Source of the DNA: Termitomyces sp. T153
Lineage: Eukaryota; Basidiomycota; Agaricomycetes; Agaricales; Lyophyllaceae
DNA: 64,000 bases
Assembly (NCBI GenBank): GCA_018296165.2
Contig: JACKQL020000103.1
Coordinates: forward strand, 62,001 to 126,000
Reading direction: 5' to 3'
Both the position numbers and the translations under genes were made by a program. Positions 10,639-21,192 of the stretch are shown here, one piece after another. The stretch's first letter is position 1, and every line of letters starts with the position of its first letter. The notes under the pieces were generated by a model that was not told the origin of the DNA, searched no databases, and saw only the letters and a program-made list of their open reading frames with translations.

Positions 10639-12362
10639 ATGTCTGCATATAACCCTGTATACAACCCTGCTAGCTACCTAACCAACATCTATGGTTGGCT
10701 GATCCCTGAGAACCCATACACCCCATTCTACCCAGGCCCCCCTGCAGATCAGTACATTCCCCACCATTGGACCCCTGACCCCAACCAGGCATTCTATGTC
10801 CCCTCCATCAGCCAGGGGATACCTCTGGGCTGGCACCACCCTCCAGCATTCCCCACCAATGGCAACAACCCCTGCATGTACCTCAGAAAATACTCTGCAG
10901 CACCCCCAACCCTGCCTACCTCCCCCCCACCCACTACTACATGTACCCAACCCCCACTGCAGCTCCAGCCCCTCTAGGGCACCCAGATAATTATTCTCCT
11001 CCTCATCTGCCATTCCCTGGTCAAGTTCCCCCTTCTCCCAGACAGCAAAGGGTCAAAGCCTATGTCTAACAGTGTGATGAAGTCCTCTGCTTCCTCCACC
11101 TCTCCCCCATGGAGTTTTCAAGGCACACTCACACCCTCCTCATCAACTTAGGCTACCCCAACACCCCCACAATGCCAGAAGTTTGGGCAGATTGGCTCCT
11201 CAATTTCCACAAACACTACCTGCAAGGGAACCTCCCTGAAACTATGCAAGGCACTCTGGGAATCAATGTTAATTTATGGAACAAGCTCCATGCACTGATT
11301 GAAAAAATCCATACTAGTCCAAACCTCCACCCATTCGAAGATCCTCTGGACCCCTCCTGCTTCTTCCATGTACAATGCAAGGAACCTATTGGGATGCAAA
11401 GCAAAGCCCCTCCTCCCATTCCCCACCAGCAGGAAGAACTCAATGCAGCCTCCAGCATTCTGAGGAACCTCAACCCCGTGGGAGGATTGTTTGACCAACC
11501 CACTGCCCACACTTTGGCCCTCTCTGCTTGTCCCTGGGCCAATTCCATCCCCAGCACCTTCTGTACATGGGATCAGCCCACTGTCTCTGAACCCCACTCA
11601 CAATGGCTGCCCCTGCACATCAATGACAACAACTGGACTCTTTTCTATATTGACAAGCCTGGTAACCCCACTGACAAGCCCACCCTGCACAATGGCCCTC
11701 CACAAGACTGACCTCCCCACTTCAATCTCCACACCCCCCATACCAACATTCCTCCACCCTGCCAGAACATCCCAGCCCCTCCAAGACAGCCCACAGGCCC
11801 CAGGGCACTCTGACCCCCTTTCCCCACTAACCCCCCTCATCCCCCACCTGCTCTGATGCCCAATCCCCCTGCCAACACTGATTACTTTGAACCCCCCACC
11901 CCCAGAGGACCCCCTCCCCCTTGATGGGCCCCAAGGGCTCCCCCAGGCAATGCAGGCCAGCCCTCCAGTGGCGGACCTCCCAATGGTGGCCACCTGGAGG
12001 ATGGGGCCTGGCCATGGACAACCTTCCCCCCCAGCATGGAAATGGAAATAATTATTATTACTACTACAATGCTGGACTCCTGCCCCAAACTCAAAACACC
12101 CAAGACAACACTTGCGACACACTGGCTTGAGAAGGGAAACTTGACATTCAAAAGCCTGAACCTTTCACTGGCCATGACCCCTGGAAGTGGCACATCTTCC
12201 TGACCCAGTGTCTAACTATGTTCCCAGCTAAGTCCATCACTTTCCAGCTTGAGAGCTCACGAGTAGCCTTTGCTGCATCATATTTGCAGGGTATCACCTT
12301 TGACCATTACACGGTGCTACTCTGATTTGATCCAAACAACTCTGTACTCTCCAACCCCAGCA
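10639..12362 (+). pseudogene. Ty3 gag remnant, frameshifted and 3'-truncated
   Basis: An ATG just after the 5' LTR opens a Pro/Tyr-rich region (phrases NPYTPFYPGPP and WTPDPNQAFYVP), which breaks by 10977. A second open piece at 11109-11711 contains GYPNTPTMPEVWADWL. A third, in shifted frames near 12140-12360, gives KPEPFTGHDPWKWHIFLTQC and FQLESSRVAFAASYLQG, typical of capsid regions of agaricomycete Ty3 elements. No protease, reverse transcriptase or integrase follows; similarity stops near 12362, where unique CpG-containing DNA begins. The element was therefore truncated. Confidence 0.75.
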
Positions 12363-13169
12363 TGCTCGATGATAAGCTGGAGCAAATGCTTCTCTTCATG
12401 GAAATCCTTCTATCATTGGCTTCATTGTCAGAACTGAAATTTTGTTCATTGATGTACATGAAGGATCACTGGAATTCTGTTCCCGCCACCTTTGGCCGCC
12501 TCTTGACAAAGTGCAGCTTCACGTTTGCCTCCTTTTTTGACTCTGGGCATGCTCGGATGCAAAATTCGGGGTTCTGGTAAGCTGAAAATCGCCTCTCAGC
12601 CGTTGCTAACTCAAGCTTTACAATTTTGCCCTCACTTGGCACGACAATTTTTGTTCCTGACCCCCCGAAAAAGTGAAACACGTGGGAAAATTTCTGATAT
12701 TGCATAAATCGACGTCTTTTGCATTGGTTTCCTTACGAGAAAATTCGGAAAAAAATGCAAAACAAATTCTCTGGTACCTAACCGAAGTTGGATGGTGAAG
12801 TGACCACGTGCACTGTAGTCGATTGGCGTCGAGGTCACGAGGGAGCTCTGGAGTAAACGCAAATAGAGGCCGCGTGGATGAAATGCAAGACACCACTCAT
12901 GTTCAGGCGTACGTCAACTTGACTGCATTCCGCGCGCCGTGCCTTCGAATTCGTATGTTCCCGCAGGGTTGAAACCGTCGTCCGTTGATATCGATGATTG
13001 AAATGGTGTGTGTGTGATCTTTTTCCTCACCATCACGATCTCACAAGCGCCGGCGCCATAGCCTATCAAGGCTATCAACAAGGCTCAGAGTCATTAGCAC
13101 CCCAGCGACATCTGAACGCCTCGATCTACCCCCAACAATACATCTGCACCCTAAAAGCCTCGCTCCAAA
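12363..13169. other. Unique intergenic DNA upstream of a membrane-protein gene
   Basis: CpG frequency rises sharply after the truncated gag. Only short overlapping frames on both strands are present and none has a recognisable domain. The last 200 bp probably contain the promoter of the gene at 13170. Confidence 0.45.
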
Positions 13170-13999
13170 ATGGCCCAAGAATATAAACCGAATCCGTTAG
13201 ATTGTAAGCAATATAACCCAGAAACCTGCTTAGTACTTAATGCATACCCTCAGATGAGCTCCCAAAGACTCCAAAAGGAGCCATGGACGCATGGATGCCT
13301 CGCCTCCAAGCCGTTGCAGTCGTCGTGAGTCTTGCCTACTGTAATTCAACTTAATAGCCTCAATCATTCGCGCCCAGACCGCCCTTCTAGCTGGTATCGA
13401 AGCCCAACTCATCTCCAACCTCCCCTCGCCCACTGTCACCCCCCACGCTTCCTCCACCGTCCTGCGTTTCTTCGCCTATTCTGGTCTCATCCTCAACCTC
13501 GGCGCAACGCTCTCCACCATCCTCCTTCTCATCGCCGTCGCCTCCCTCCCCACCACCGCGCGCCAAATCTATGTCTCCTGCCCTCACAGTTACCCGCGCA
13601 ACGTGTTCCACCGGCGCGCGGAGTACATTGACGAACTCAATGACCACTTGATCGACGGTCAGGGCGAGACGTATCTGCTGCGTGCGTTTGGGATCGCCAG
13701 AGGATGGAGCTTTATGCTCCGGCATTGTATTGCGTGCTTTCTTGGGGGGTGTTTGTGCTCGTTCGTGCATATCGGTTTGGGATTGTGGCTGGAGGAGGGG
13801 ACAGTTGTGGCGGCGATTTTGATGCCTGCGGTGGCTTTTAGCTTCGTGCCGCCGTTCGTTGCGTTCACGTTTTACATGAATAGCCCGGCGTGCCATGAGT
13901 GCAGAAAGGAGAGGTGCGTTTTCTTAAGATCTGGCTTAGAACCATATATCTGATGTCATCTACCTGTTCAGGAAACCAAGCCATGATAGTGAAGTCTGA
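13170..13999 (+). CDS. Predicted multi-pass membrane protein, four exons
   Basis: Exons inferred: 13170-13203, 13254-13324, 13378-13913 and 13972-13999. All introns are GT-AG and the frame is continuous, giving 222 residues. The first exons supply MAQEYKPNPLDYELPKTPKG, then a likely amphipathic region (WMPRLQAVAVV). Hydrophobic segments: one around GLILNLGATLSTILLLIAV, a Cys-rich one around CIACFLGGCLCSFVHIGLGL, and a last around VVAAILMPAVAFSFVPPFVAF. The layout resembles uncharacterised small membrane proteins common in mushroom genomes. No enzymatic motif is visible. GC content is higher than in its surroundings, as expected for a real gene. Function unknown. Confidence 0.78.
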
Positions 14000-14660
14000 T
14001 AGTAAATCTCGAGCAGTAATGTCATGTTACCCTACCGATCCAAAGCTTGTTCTTTGATATATCCATCTTCAATGATCACACTACACCAACGGCCCAAAGA
14101 ACCGCTTGCTTGATGACCACGAGTGGATGAAACTGTATGCTTCGCCATTGCATCGTAGGTAGAGTCTTCACCCTCTTTCGGGCATACCAATTTGAATTTG
14201 TTCCTAGTCAATCTTGTCGCGCGCTGGGGCAATGACATGCCCTTTTACCGGCTTTATATCCCACTCTCAAAATGCTTAATTTTCGATGGTGCAAGTATTT
14301 CAACGGTCCATACGACCGCTTGAGGGTCGATCCCAAAATAACTGGAGAGTGCACGGCCTATTGCTCAACACTCCAATTACTTCATGATTGTTGTGTGATT
14401 TCGTATTCCTTGGGCGCTGACATCCCACTCTCAGAATCCCAAGTCTGTTGGCAAACGAACAAGCTGTTCTCTGATACTTCTGACTTTTCGCAGTCTCTTT
14501 ACTACTTGAGCTTAAACGGTCCTCGTTTACAAGTTTTGTGAAGCAGATCAAAAATCAGCTATTTACTCAAGTCGTTACAATTCATTAAAAACACATTATT
14601 AAACCATAAATCCCGTAATAAAAATCATCCAACCATGATAATATATATAGCGTGAAATGA
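14000..14660. other. Intergenic region, nothing recognised
   Basis: Short frames on both strands overlap each other and lack features. The interval separates a plus-strand gene from a minus-strand gene (convergent ends), so it probably holds their terminators. CpG is present at normal levels. Confidence 0.45.
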
Positions 14661-14664
14661 AAAA

Positions 14665-16654
14665 TCACTTCCGATTAACCTTAATCCCAGTTAGTGCAGT
14701 GAATTCCTTGCGGCGCTTGTCGTCTTCCTCTATAAATTGCTCCAGAGCCTCCTCACACTCTTGATCAATCTTCTTCATGACATGTTCCTTCCACTCCTTG
14801 AACTGCCGCTTTCTCGACCGAGGCGCATCCTCGCATTCTCTCCATCGCTTCCGGAGATACGTCTTGAATCGCTCGTTTCTCACATACTGAGCCTCACAAA
14901 AGATCTGTCTCCTTATATCATCCTCCTTGGTCGTCGTATACCCGCGTCGATACTGGAACTCCTCTTCCTCCTCAACAAGTATATCCTTGATCAATCGTTC
15001 TCTCCTCGTCTGAGCCTCGTCAAACACCCGATGCTGGTTCTGCAGCGCAGCGACCCACGACTCCACGTCCTCCTCGAACCATCTTTTCTGCATGTTCAAG
15101 CATCCTAGGTAATGCCACTGGACGTAGAGCTCGTACAACACTGTAAAGAAGATGCTCAGCATTTCGACGAAGCCCCAGCGAACAATGAGGAAGATGTCGA
15201 TGAGGGTACGGCCCAGGTTGGACGTGAGGTTCCGCCTGTAGTCTTGGATTTCAGGATAAGGGTCGTCATCCTCGTTGGACCTGGACGCATGTGCTTCGTG
15301 TCCGAGATATTGTACTGGCCGTCCAATGTCCCAAACAAGCGGCGCATTCTTGCTGAGTTTCCGAGAATCTCCGGCCAGTGGTACCGCTGAATCATTCCTG
15401 ACGTGGAGATCTTGACGAGAGATTTGTGTTTTGACCTCCTCTGACTTGGGTTGGCGCGCCAATCGGTTGACATCGTCCGAGTCCTCCTGAACTTCCTCTT
15501 GCCCTTGCAAGCTTCGCCTGTCCTGATTATCATATTCAGGTCCAGTCTCTCCGGCCCCAGCAACTGCATCAACACGATCTCCATACGTGCTGTTGTGCCC
15601 TTCGGCGACAGAATCATGGCCGTCATCTGCGATATTTGAAAATGCTGCAGGAGAAACCGGAACAGCAACGTAGCTCGCAGTACGAGAGCCCTGTTCAGCA
15701 TTCGGTCCATCCAACTTGTCTCCGTCCAAGGCCATCGTATCGACTTGATCTTCATCTCCTTCCGCATCTGCAACAGCTGGAAGTGCTGTAGGACCCGGAA
15801 CCTGAACACCGCTTTTAGATTCGTCGTTCGGACTGCTCGACCCCTTAAACTCGAACATCCGCCAAAGTGCTCCCATTAAGCGCCATCCTATTGGAGTTTC
15901 GGGAGCCGCCGGCGTAAGCAACTTCATCCTATGTTCGACTCCTCGCATATATTCTTTGAAATCGCGTCTGTGACGCTCTAGGGCCGTATCAAGAAGGAGC
16001 TTGTAACGAGGACCCAGGCTGCCTATAGTGCCCGTGGCAACCTGAATGTTCATCCGATCCCAAGGAGTTATCCTCGAGTTGCGACCTGAATATTTCCTCA
16101 ACAGACGTAGGAATCGCTCCTCATATTTTTCCATATGGTCATAAAACTGCCGATCTCGTTCCGCGCTCTCAGGGATAAGTGCGCTCTTTATCTTCTGATA
16201 ATCCTTGTGACGGTTCACCTTGGCTTCGCGTTTACGGCGGACATACATTTTGTTAAAGAGGTAGTTGCGCCGTTCCTCGGCAGTTTGAGCGAATTTGAGC
16301 GTCTCTTTGAAACGTGCATTCATCCAATTCCTTGCCTGGGTGGCTGTATTTTCCTCAGGAGTGGGCAGCGTTCGATTTGGATCTTCACTGATTGAGGATG
16401 GTTGGTCTGATTCTTGCACTTGCGTAACGTCATCATCGTCCACAGCCGCCCTGCCCTTCAATGGAGACTGCAATTTTCCCTTGAAAGTTGGTCTTCTGTT
16501 CGGTTGAGGTGTACTCACCGACACTGGAAGCTCTGAGTGCACGGAAGCTTCTCTAAAAGCTTGACGATTCAAGTCAACCGAATTCTATGGAGGATTTGGG
16601 TAAGTCAAACATTCTGCAAGAGCAGTTTCCTTTCCTCACCCCGTCGAAGAACAT
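14665..16654 (-). CDS. Large charged protein with one membrane segment, unknown family
   Basis: The main exon (16584-14665) is open for 639 codons before TAA. It has no upstream in-frame ATG but is preceded by a good acceptor (CATAG). A small first exon, 16654-16640 (M-F-F-D-G), joins in phase through a GTGAGG donor, giving about 644 residues; this start is tentative. The N-terminal half is acidic, Pro/Ser-rich and probably disordered. Around two thirds along, a hydrophobic stretch (IDIFLIVRWGFVEMLSIFFT) suggests a membrane anchor. The C-terminus is very rich in Arg/Lys/Glu and probably coiled-coil, ending ALTGIKVNRK. The neighbour at 16972-17792 has the same architecture, so the two may be related. 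No catalytic motif; function unknown. Confidence 0.62.
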
Positions 16655-16971
16655 GTTGACTCTGGAGTCACTAGATTCTGGTACCCCTCCGTCTATAACC
16701 GAAGAAGCATAGACAGGTATATGCACTCTGTTTGGCCGTTCCTAGTAAATTGAACTTGATTATTAAGGCCATGAAATACGAGGTTCGGGCTCACCCCGGC
16801 AGGAAACTCTTCAGGTTCAGTCTCTCGATCCGGACCGGCTATGCGATTCTGGGCGAATACATCATGAAAATCAAAATGAGTACGACAGAGTCGGCGGATC
16901 ACATACCACTTTCTCGCCCTTCTCCTCGAATAAAACGTAACCATTAGATTTGCCATACTGGAGAACAGAAA

Positions 16972-17792
16972 TTAAGCTTGGGACCCCAACTGCGGAAAAA
17001 CTCGATAGCATACATCGAAATAATATCGCCACCAGTCAGAACCATCATTGACCATTTCCATAAGATTGATAGACAAGGCCACCCTTTCGCCTAAAATTCC
17101 TTCAACTTCTTCAATCTTTTCGGGCAATTTTTCCTCGTCCTTAGCAAAATCATCTTTCTGAGTCCGAGATACGTTCCGCAACTGAGACTTCCATTTTAAA
17201 TACTCTTCGTCAAAAATGTCACCGCGGAGTTTTTCGCCTTTGCGGAAATGGTCTTGTTCTTCCTCTATGTTCCTGAAGAAGGGATTCGAAGTAGCCAATG
17301 TCGCTATATCAGCGTCGATTGCCTGAGCACGAAGTACTTCTTCCTCTGCAAACTTCTCCTCAGTTCGCTTCATAAATTCAAGATGCTGGCAACGACGCTC
17401 TTCTGAATCCAGTGAGCTGGCCTTGATCAAGTCGCTCAGAATTCTCTCCTGTTGGGAAACTACTCTTTCAAGATCATCTTGACGTTTGAGTATCCACGAC
17501 TGTTTGTTGCCCTGCCGTAAACGTCGACTTACGGCCCACGACCGCCCGCTTGAAACAATTTAGTTAGTACTTCTTCTCACAAAAGACTAGAGTATATTAC
17601 TGACAGTGGTAATCCACGGAATACGGTGAAAGCAAGGAGAAGTGATACAGCGAGAGGTAACAAAGGAAGTTCTTGAAGGTTCTCCAGAAGAGGCGAGAGA
17701 GAATCAAGGCCTGGAGGGTCAAGATCGAACCACGACATGGACTTCGAGCCATAAATTAGGCGGTCCAGAGGGTCGATGTTGAACCACGACAT
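16972..17792 (-). CDS. Charged coiled-coil protein with N-terminal membrane segment
   Basis: Two exons: 17792-17605 and 17548-16972, joined over a 56-bp intron with donor GTCAGT, a perfect branch site TACTAAC and acceptor AAG. The frame continues through the join, giving 254 residues. The N-terminus carries an exact internal repeat SKSMSWF (first copy partly upstream of the chosen ATG). Then a hydrophobic segment (LPLLPLAVSLLLAF) and a long Glu/Lys/Arg-rich helical region (RQDDLERVVSQQERIL, EEEQDHFRKGEKL). The C-terminus is WRYYFDVCYRVFPQLGSQA. Same orientation and style as the next gene downstream, 318 bp away. I do not recognise the family. Start codon uncertain. Confidence 0.6.
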
Positions 17793-18928
17793 GGACTTCG
17801 AACTACCAATTAGGCAAAAGATATAATAAAGAGTGATCAATAACCAACCTTTGGACTATAAGATAATAGGTTCACAATTTGTTCTGTTACCAATGAGGGT
17901 GAATTATACTTTCCCCTTCCTTCGCCCAGTCCATTTATGTGATTGACGATACAACAGAGTCAACACAGACCATCGAGTGACACCCACTGTCGCCATAGGT
18001 ATGAATGAGTAGAGAGGAGTAGTGTTGTATTGATGTGGGTCCAACTAGGGCCTTGGCATCGTTAAACAAAAGCACGAACATAAGGACACAAAAAACAAAC
18101 GAGCAGAATACAAATGTGAAAAAAACATTACCGCTTTTAAGAGCGCAACAAAAAAAACAAAAGACAGCCACGACGAAGAGCCACATATCAAACCTTGCTC
18201 GTGGAAGATATAAGAAGAATCAACTTGAACATGTGATTTCGGCATTAAATTAGACAGAATTAAGAATTATGCGCACACCCTTCAATCATCCCTCCTTAAG
18301 TGCGTCTCTACCCTGTACTCGAGGTTATATCTGGCTCGTAGAAAAGAGGTTCCAGGATGACTTCTATTCTATTCAAACGCTCCAAAGTGGTTGATCAATT
18401 CGAATTTTGAAGTCCAATGAAAAATTTTAGAAACGTTCCTGGCCGAGAAACAGGCGAAAATGCCAACGACCGCACTCAGTGTTACGACGGACACGGTTGC
18501 GCGTTCCAAGCGTCTGCTATTCTGCGGTGAAGGTGATGCTCAGAAGTTCTTGTTTGATCCGTTCCAAATTGAAACAGTAAATATAAGAGTTAAAAGCGTT
18601 CCTTGCCTGGCTCAACTACCACGCCTGAATATCCCTTCCCTTTTACGGGCTTGTCAAATTCGAACCCGAGCTCTTGCGTTTTGCATTGGGCCGCAAGCCG
18701 TATTATTTCACTTGACCCTGGGTGCAAATCCATTAATTTAGTCAAAACTTATGTGACAGTGTCTTGATTCCTTCTGTTTGAACACAACTGCAAGCAGGTG
18801 GAATATCTCTCCATAAGAATGGGATATGTGCGATGATACGCAATTGTTCGTAACAAACATCGGATAATAAGTGAGGCATAATATGTATAAGTTCCGTCAC
18901 GACGTAAAACTCAATCCCTTTACATTTA
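17793..18928. other. Intergenic region between charged-protein gene and tRNA
   Basis: Holds only short frames without recognisable features; one of 93 codons at 18460-18741 on the plus strand begins MPTTALSVTTD but has no support. An A-rich stretch lies at 18060-18180. Confidence 0.4.
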
Positions 18929-19015
18929 TCCGACCTGCCTGGATCGAACAGGCGACATCAAGATACAAATGATAACCATTACAGTCTTGCGCTCTACCAA
19001 CTGAGCTAAGGTCGG
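18929..19015 (-). tRNA. tRNA-Tyr (GTA) with intron
   Basis: On the minus strand a complete cloverleaf folds: 7-bp acceptor CCGACCT/AGGTCGG, D-arm TAGCTCAGTTGGTAGAGC, anticodon stem CAAGA/TCTTG with anticodon GTA, and T-arm GCCTG-TTCGATC-CAGGC. A 14-nt intron interrupts the loop one base after the anticodon, the canonical place, and nuclear tRNA-Tyr genes characteristically carry an intron. Discriminator base A. A short T run follows about 20 bp downstream. Confidence 0.95.
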
Positions 19016-19302
19016 TTGTAATATGTTTATAGTCTCAAGGGTATATATAGCCACCTTCTATGGCACAGGTAGAATCGACCGGAGAGACGGAGAGAACGCT
19101 ACGGCTGGTTGAGCATAAGCGCAATACTATATTTATCTCGAGATTGTCACGATCCGTTGCCGTCTTGCGTCTAGCCTGAGCTAGCTCTCAACCCTACATC
19201 AAATCGAAGAGCATAAAATACTCTGCTGTGCTTCTGACCTGAAGCATGTTAAGCTCGCCTACTGACTCTTAAAGGTATCTTCTCTTATCCACCTAATTGA
19301 CA

Positions 19303-20115
19303 ATGACTAGGACAGATACGACTCCTATGTATGCTGATCACTCTGTTCTCAGAGGCCCACATCACAGACGACCTCAGCACGATCTCAATCTCACCACCGA
19401 TCTTCTAGACGAATGCTCCTCCGTCTTCTCCGTCTTCTCGGAGGCTTCACACCCTTCCCACACCCTCCTCGCGCTCGCATCACAAATGGGCTCTGTACCC
19501 ATTGTTGCCCTCTTCCTCTCGCGCGGTTCCCAGGTCAATATGACTGCTATCGTCTCCGCCTTCTCCGCATCCGAGTTCTGAGACCATCGCCATCTTCTAA
19601 GCTTTCGTTGACTCGGGCTTCGATATCAACACCAACTCGAGACATATTGGTGATATCCTCATCCTCTCTCTCCACTCTCCTGCCGTGGTCTCCTGGACCC
19701 GCGCCCACAGCGCAAACCAAAATTTACACTGAAGCAACTCGCGCTCCGTGCTCGATCTCGCCGTTATCAACGCGACTTCTGAGATTGTCGAGGATATCAT
19801 CGCAACTGGCGCGCGTATCAAGAATAGGAACGCACCCAAGGTCGCTGAGTACTATGGCTGTATCAGGATGAATGAGCTGCTGCTCAAACACGGGGCAGAG
19901 ATCAATGAAATTCCTGTTACGAAGATGTCGCATTTCGAGTGTGAACGTGGTTTGGGGACGGCACTACATGAAACGGCGGAACACAGTCAGGATTCTGCTG
20001 TGCAGCGTCTTTCGAAGATGGGTGCAGATACAGCATTGAAGAACTCGCGAGGAAAGACAGCACTTGACCTTGCCAGGCAAGCAGGTTGCCTGGAAGTAGT
20101 GAACATCCTCGAGTA
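19303..20115 (+). pseudogene. Ankyrin-repeat gene, disrupted
   Basis: Ankyrin-like units can be read along this stretch, but in more than one frame. The first part (19303-19578) ends with a stop after FSASEF. The continuation (SGFDINTNSRHIGD, HSPAVVSW) needs a frame change and passes through in-frame TAA and TGA codons. The last part, from 19748, is open to 20115 with typical repeat text such as RIRMNELLLKHGAEIN-like and GADTALKNSRGKTALDLARQ. No GT-AG intron explains the breaks. I read it as a host ankyrin gene that has lost function; sequencing error is the alternative. Confidence 0.65.
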
Positions 20116-21192
20116 GGACAACGATACCACATCTATAGTTCTAACCAACATGTGTATAAGTCCGATGTGTACTTGCGGAATATGTTTAACATCAACTGTA
20201 TCAGTATCCGCGCCACGCAGATTATCTTACCGATCGCAATCTGGATCGTGGTCAATTCGCCCGACGCCACAGCTAGTGCTCAACACTAGCGACTATCATT
20301 CTATTGCATTTACGAACACCATGATCTATTGAATTCGTAATCGCCGAAATCATGACCTAAGGTTCACTTCCGCTTCTACTTTATTCACCTCATTCCAGGT
20401 TACACCTTCATGCTAGGAATCGCCATCGTGACATGTGTACATAACTTGCATGGATCGGCCCATCTATAAACTACTCGGACGACTGGAACTTAACGCCTCT
20501 GAACACTTGTTCTCCTAGTACTAGCACTCCTCATTGGTTTGCTCGCCCTCAGCTTTCTCACTTGCTCGCTCTCCTTCTTTCTCCCTTCCTCGCTCCCCCT
20601 CTTTCTCACTTGCTTGCTCCCCCTCTTCCTCACTTGCTTGATTGCACTCTTCCTTACTTGTCATTTGCTCTCTCTCTGTTTTCTCGTTTGCTTCCTCCCT
20701 TTGTTGCTTGTTAGCTCCATGATTCTTTCCTCCCGGACCTTTATGATGTCCATTCATAGCGGTCCCCGAGTCTGCCAGTGTGCATTCATCACTGACGTAT
20801 TCAAATTGAATAAGGAAGACGAGAACGGGCACACAGAATACACTCACATTTTGTGTCCTTTCAGTTTCTTATTCTTTCCTTTCAGGCTGGGGCACGAGTG
20901 TATCGCTGCGAGACCTCTCTTAATCGAGCGACCACTGAAAGTCCCTGTTGATCTGACTGTGTTTCTATGTCAATTGTAATGGAATGGAAAGGAGGCAGAC
21001 GAGAACGAGAACACACAAATGCTTACCATCCAGACGGCCCATACTGAGATCTGAGGAAGTGCTCGTAGATGGGTGCGTGTGACAATGTGATTCGTCAAAA
21101 CGTGCAGTGATAGCAGCTTATTTATATTACATATGTGTCTGATCACTAGCTCAGGCTGTTCTAAATATTATCACCCTTCTCTTGCCACAACT
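20116..21192. other. Intergenic region with Ser/Glu-type low-complexity repeat
   Basis: Apart from the pyrimidine-rich repeat at 20525-20700 no gene is seen. The interval lies 3' of the NLR gene, so it should contain its terminator. Confidence 0.4.
20525..20700. repeat. Imperfect pyrimidine-rich minisatellite
   Basis: Repeated units built on TTTCTCACTTGCTTGCTCCC vary in length and sequence. The minus strand can be read as Glu/Ser/Lys repeats (ASEKEGE), but the frame opens only because of the repeat, so I do not call a gene. Confidence 0.7.

Noticed and set aside
11216..12193. Several long minus-strand frames opposite the Ty3 gag
   Set aside because: They are mirror frames of GC-rich, Pro-rich gag sequence and show no domain of their own.
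20521..20847. 108-residue Glu/Ser/Lys-rich minus-strand frame
   Set aside because: The open frame is a product of the minisatellite; no ordinary sequence supports it.
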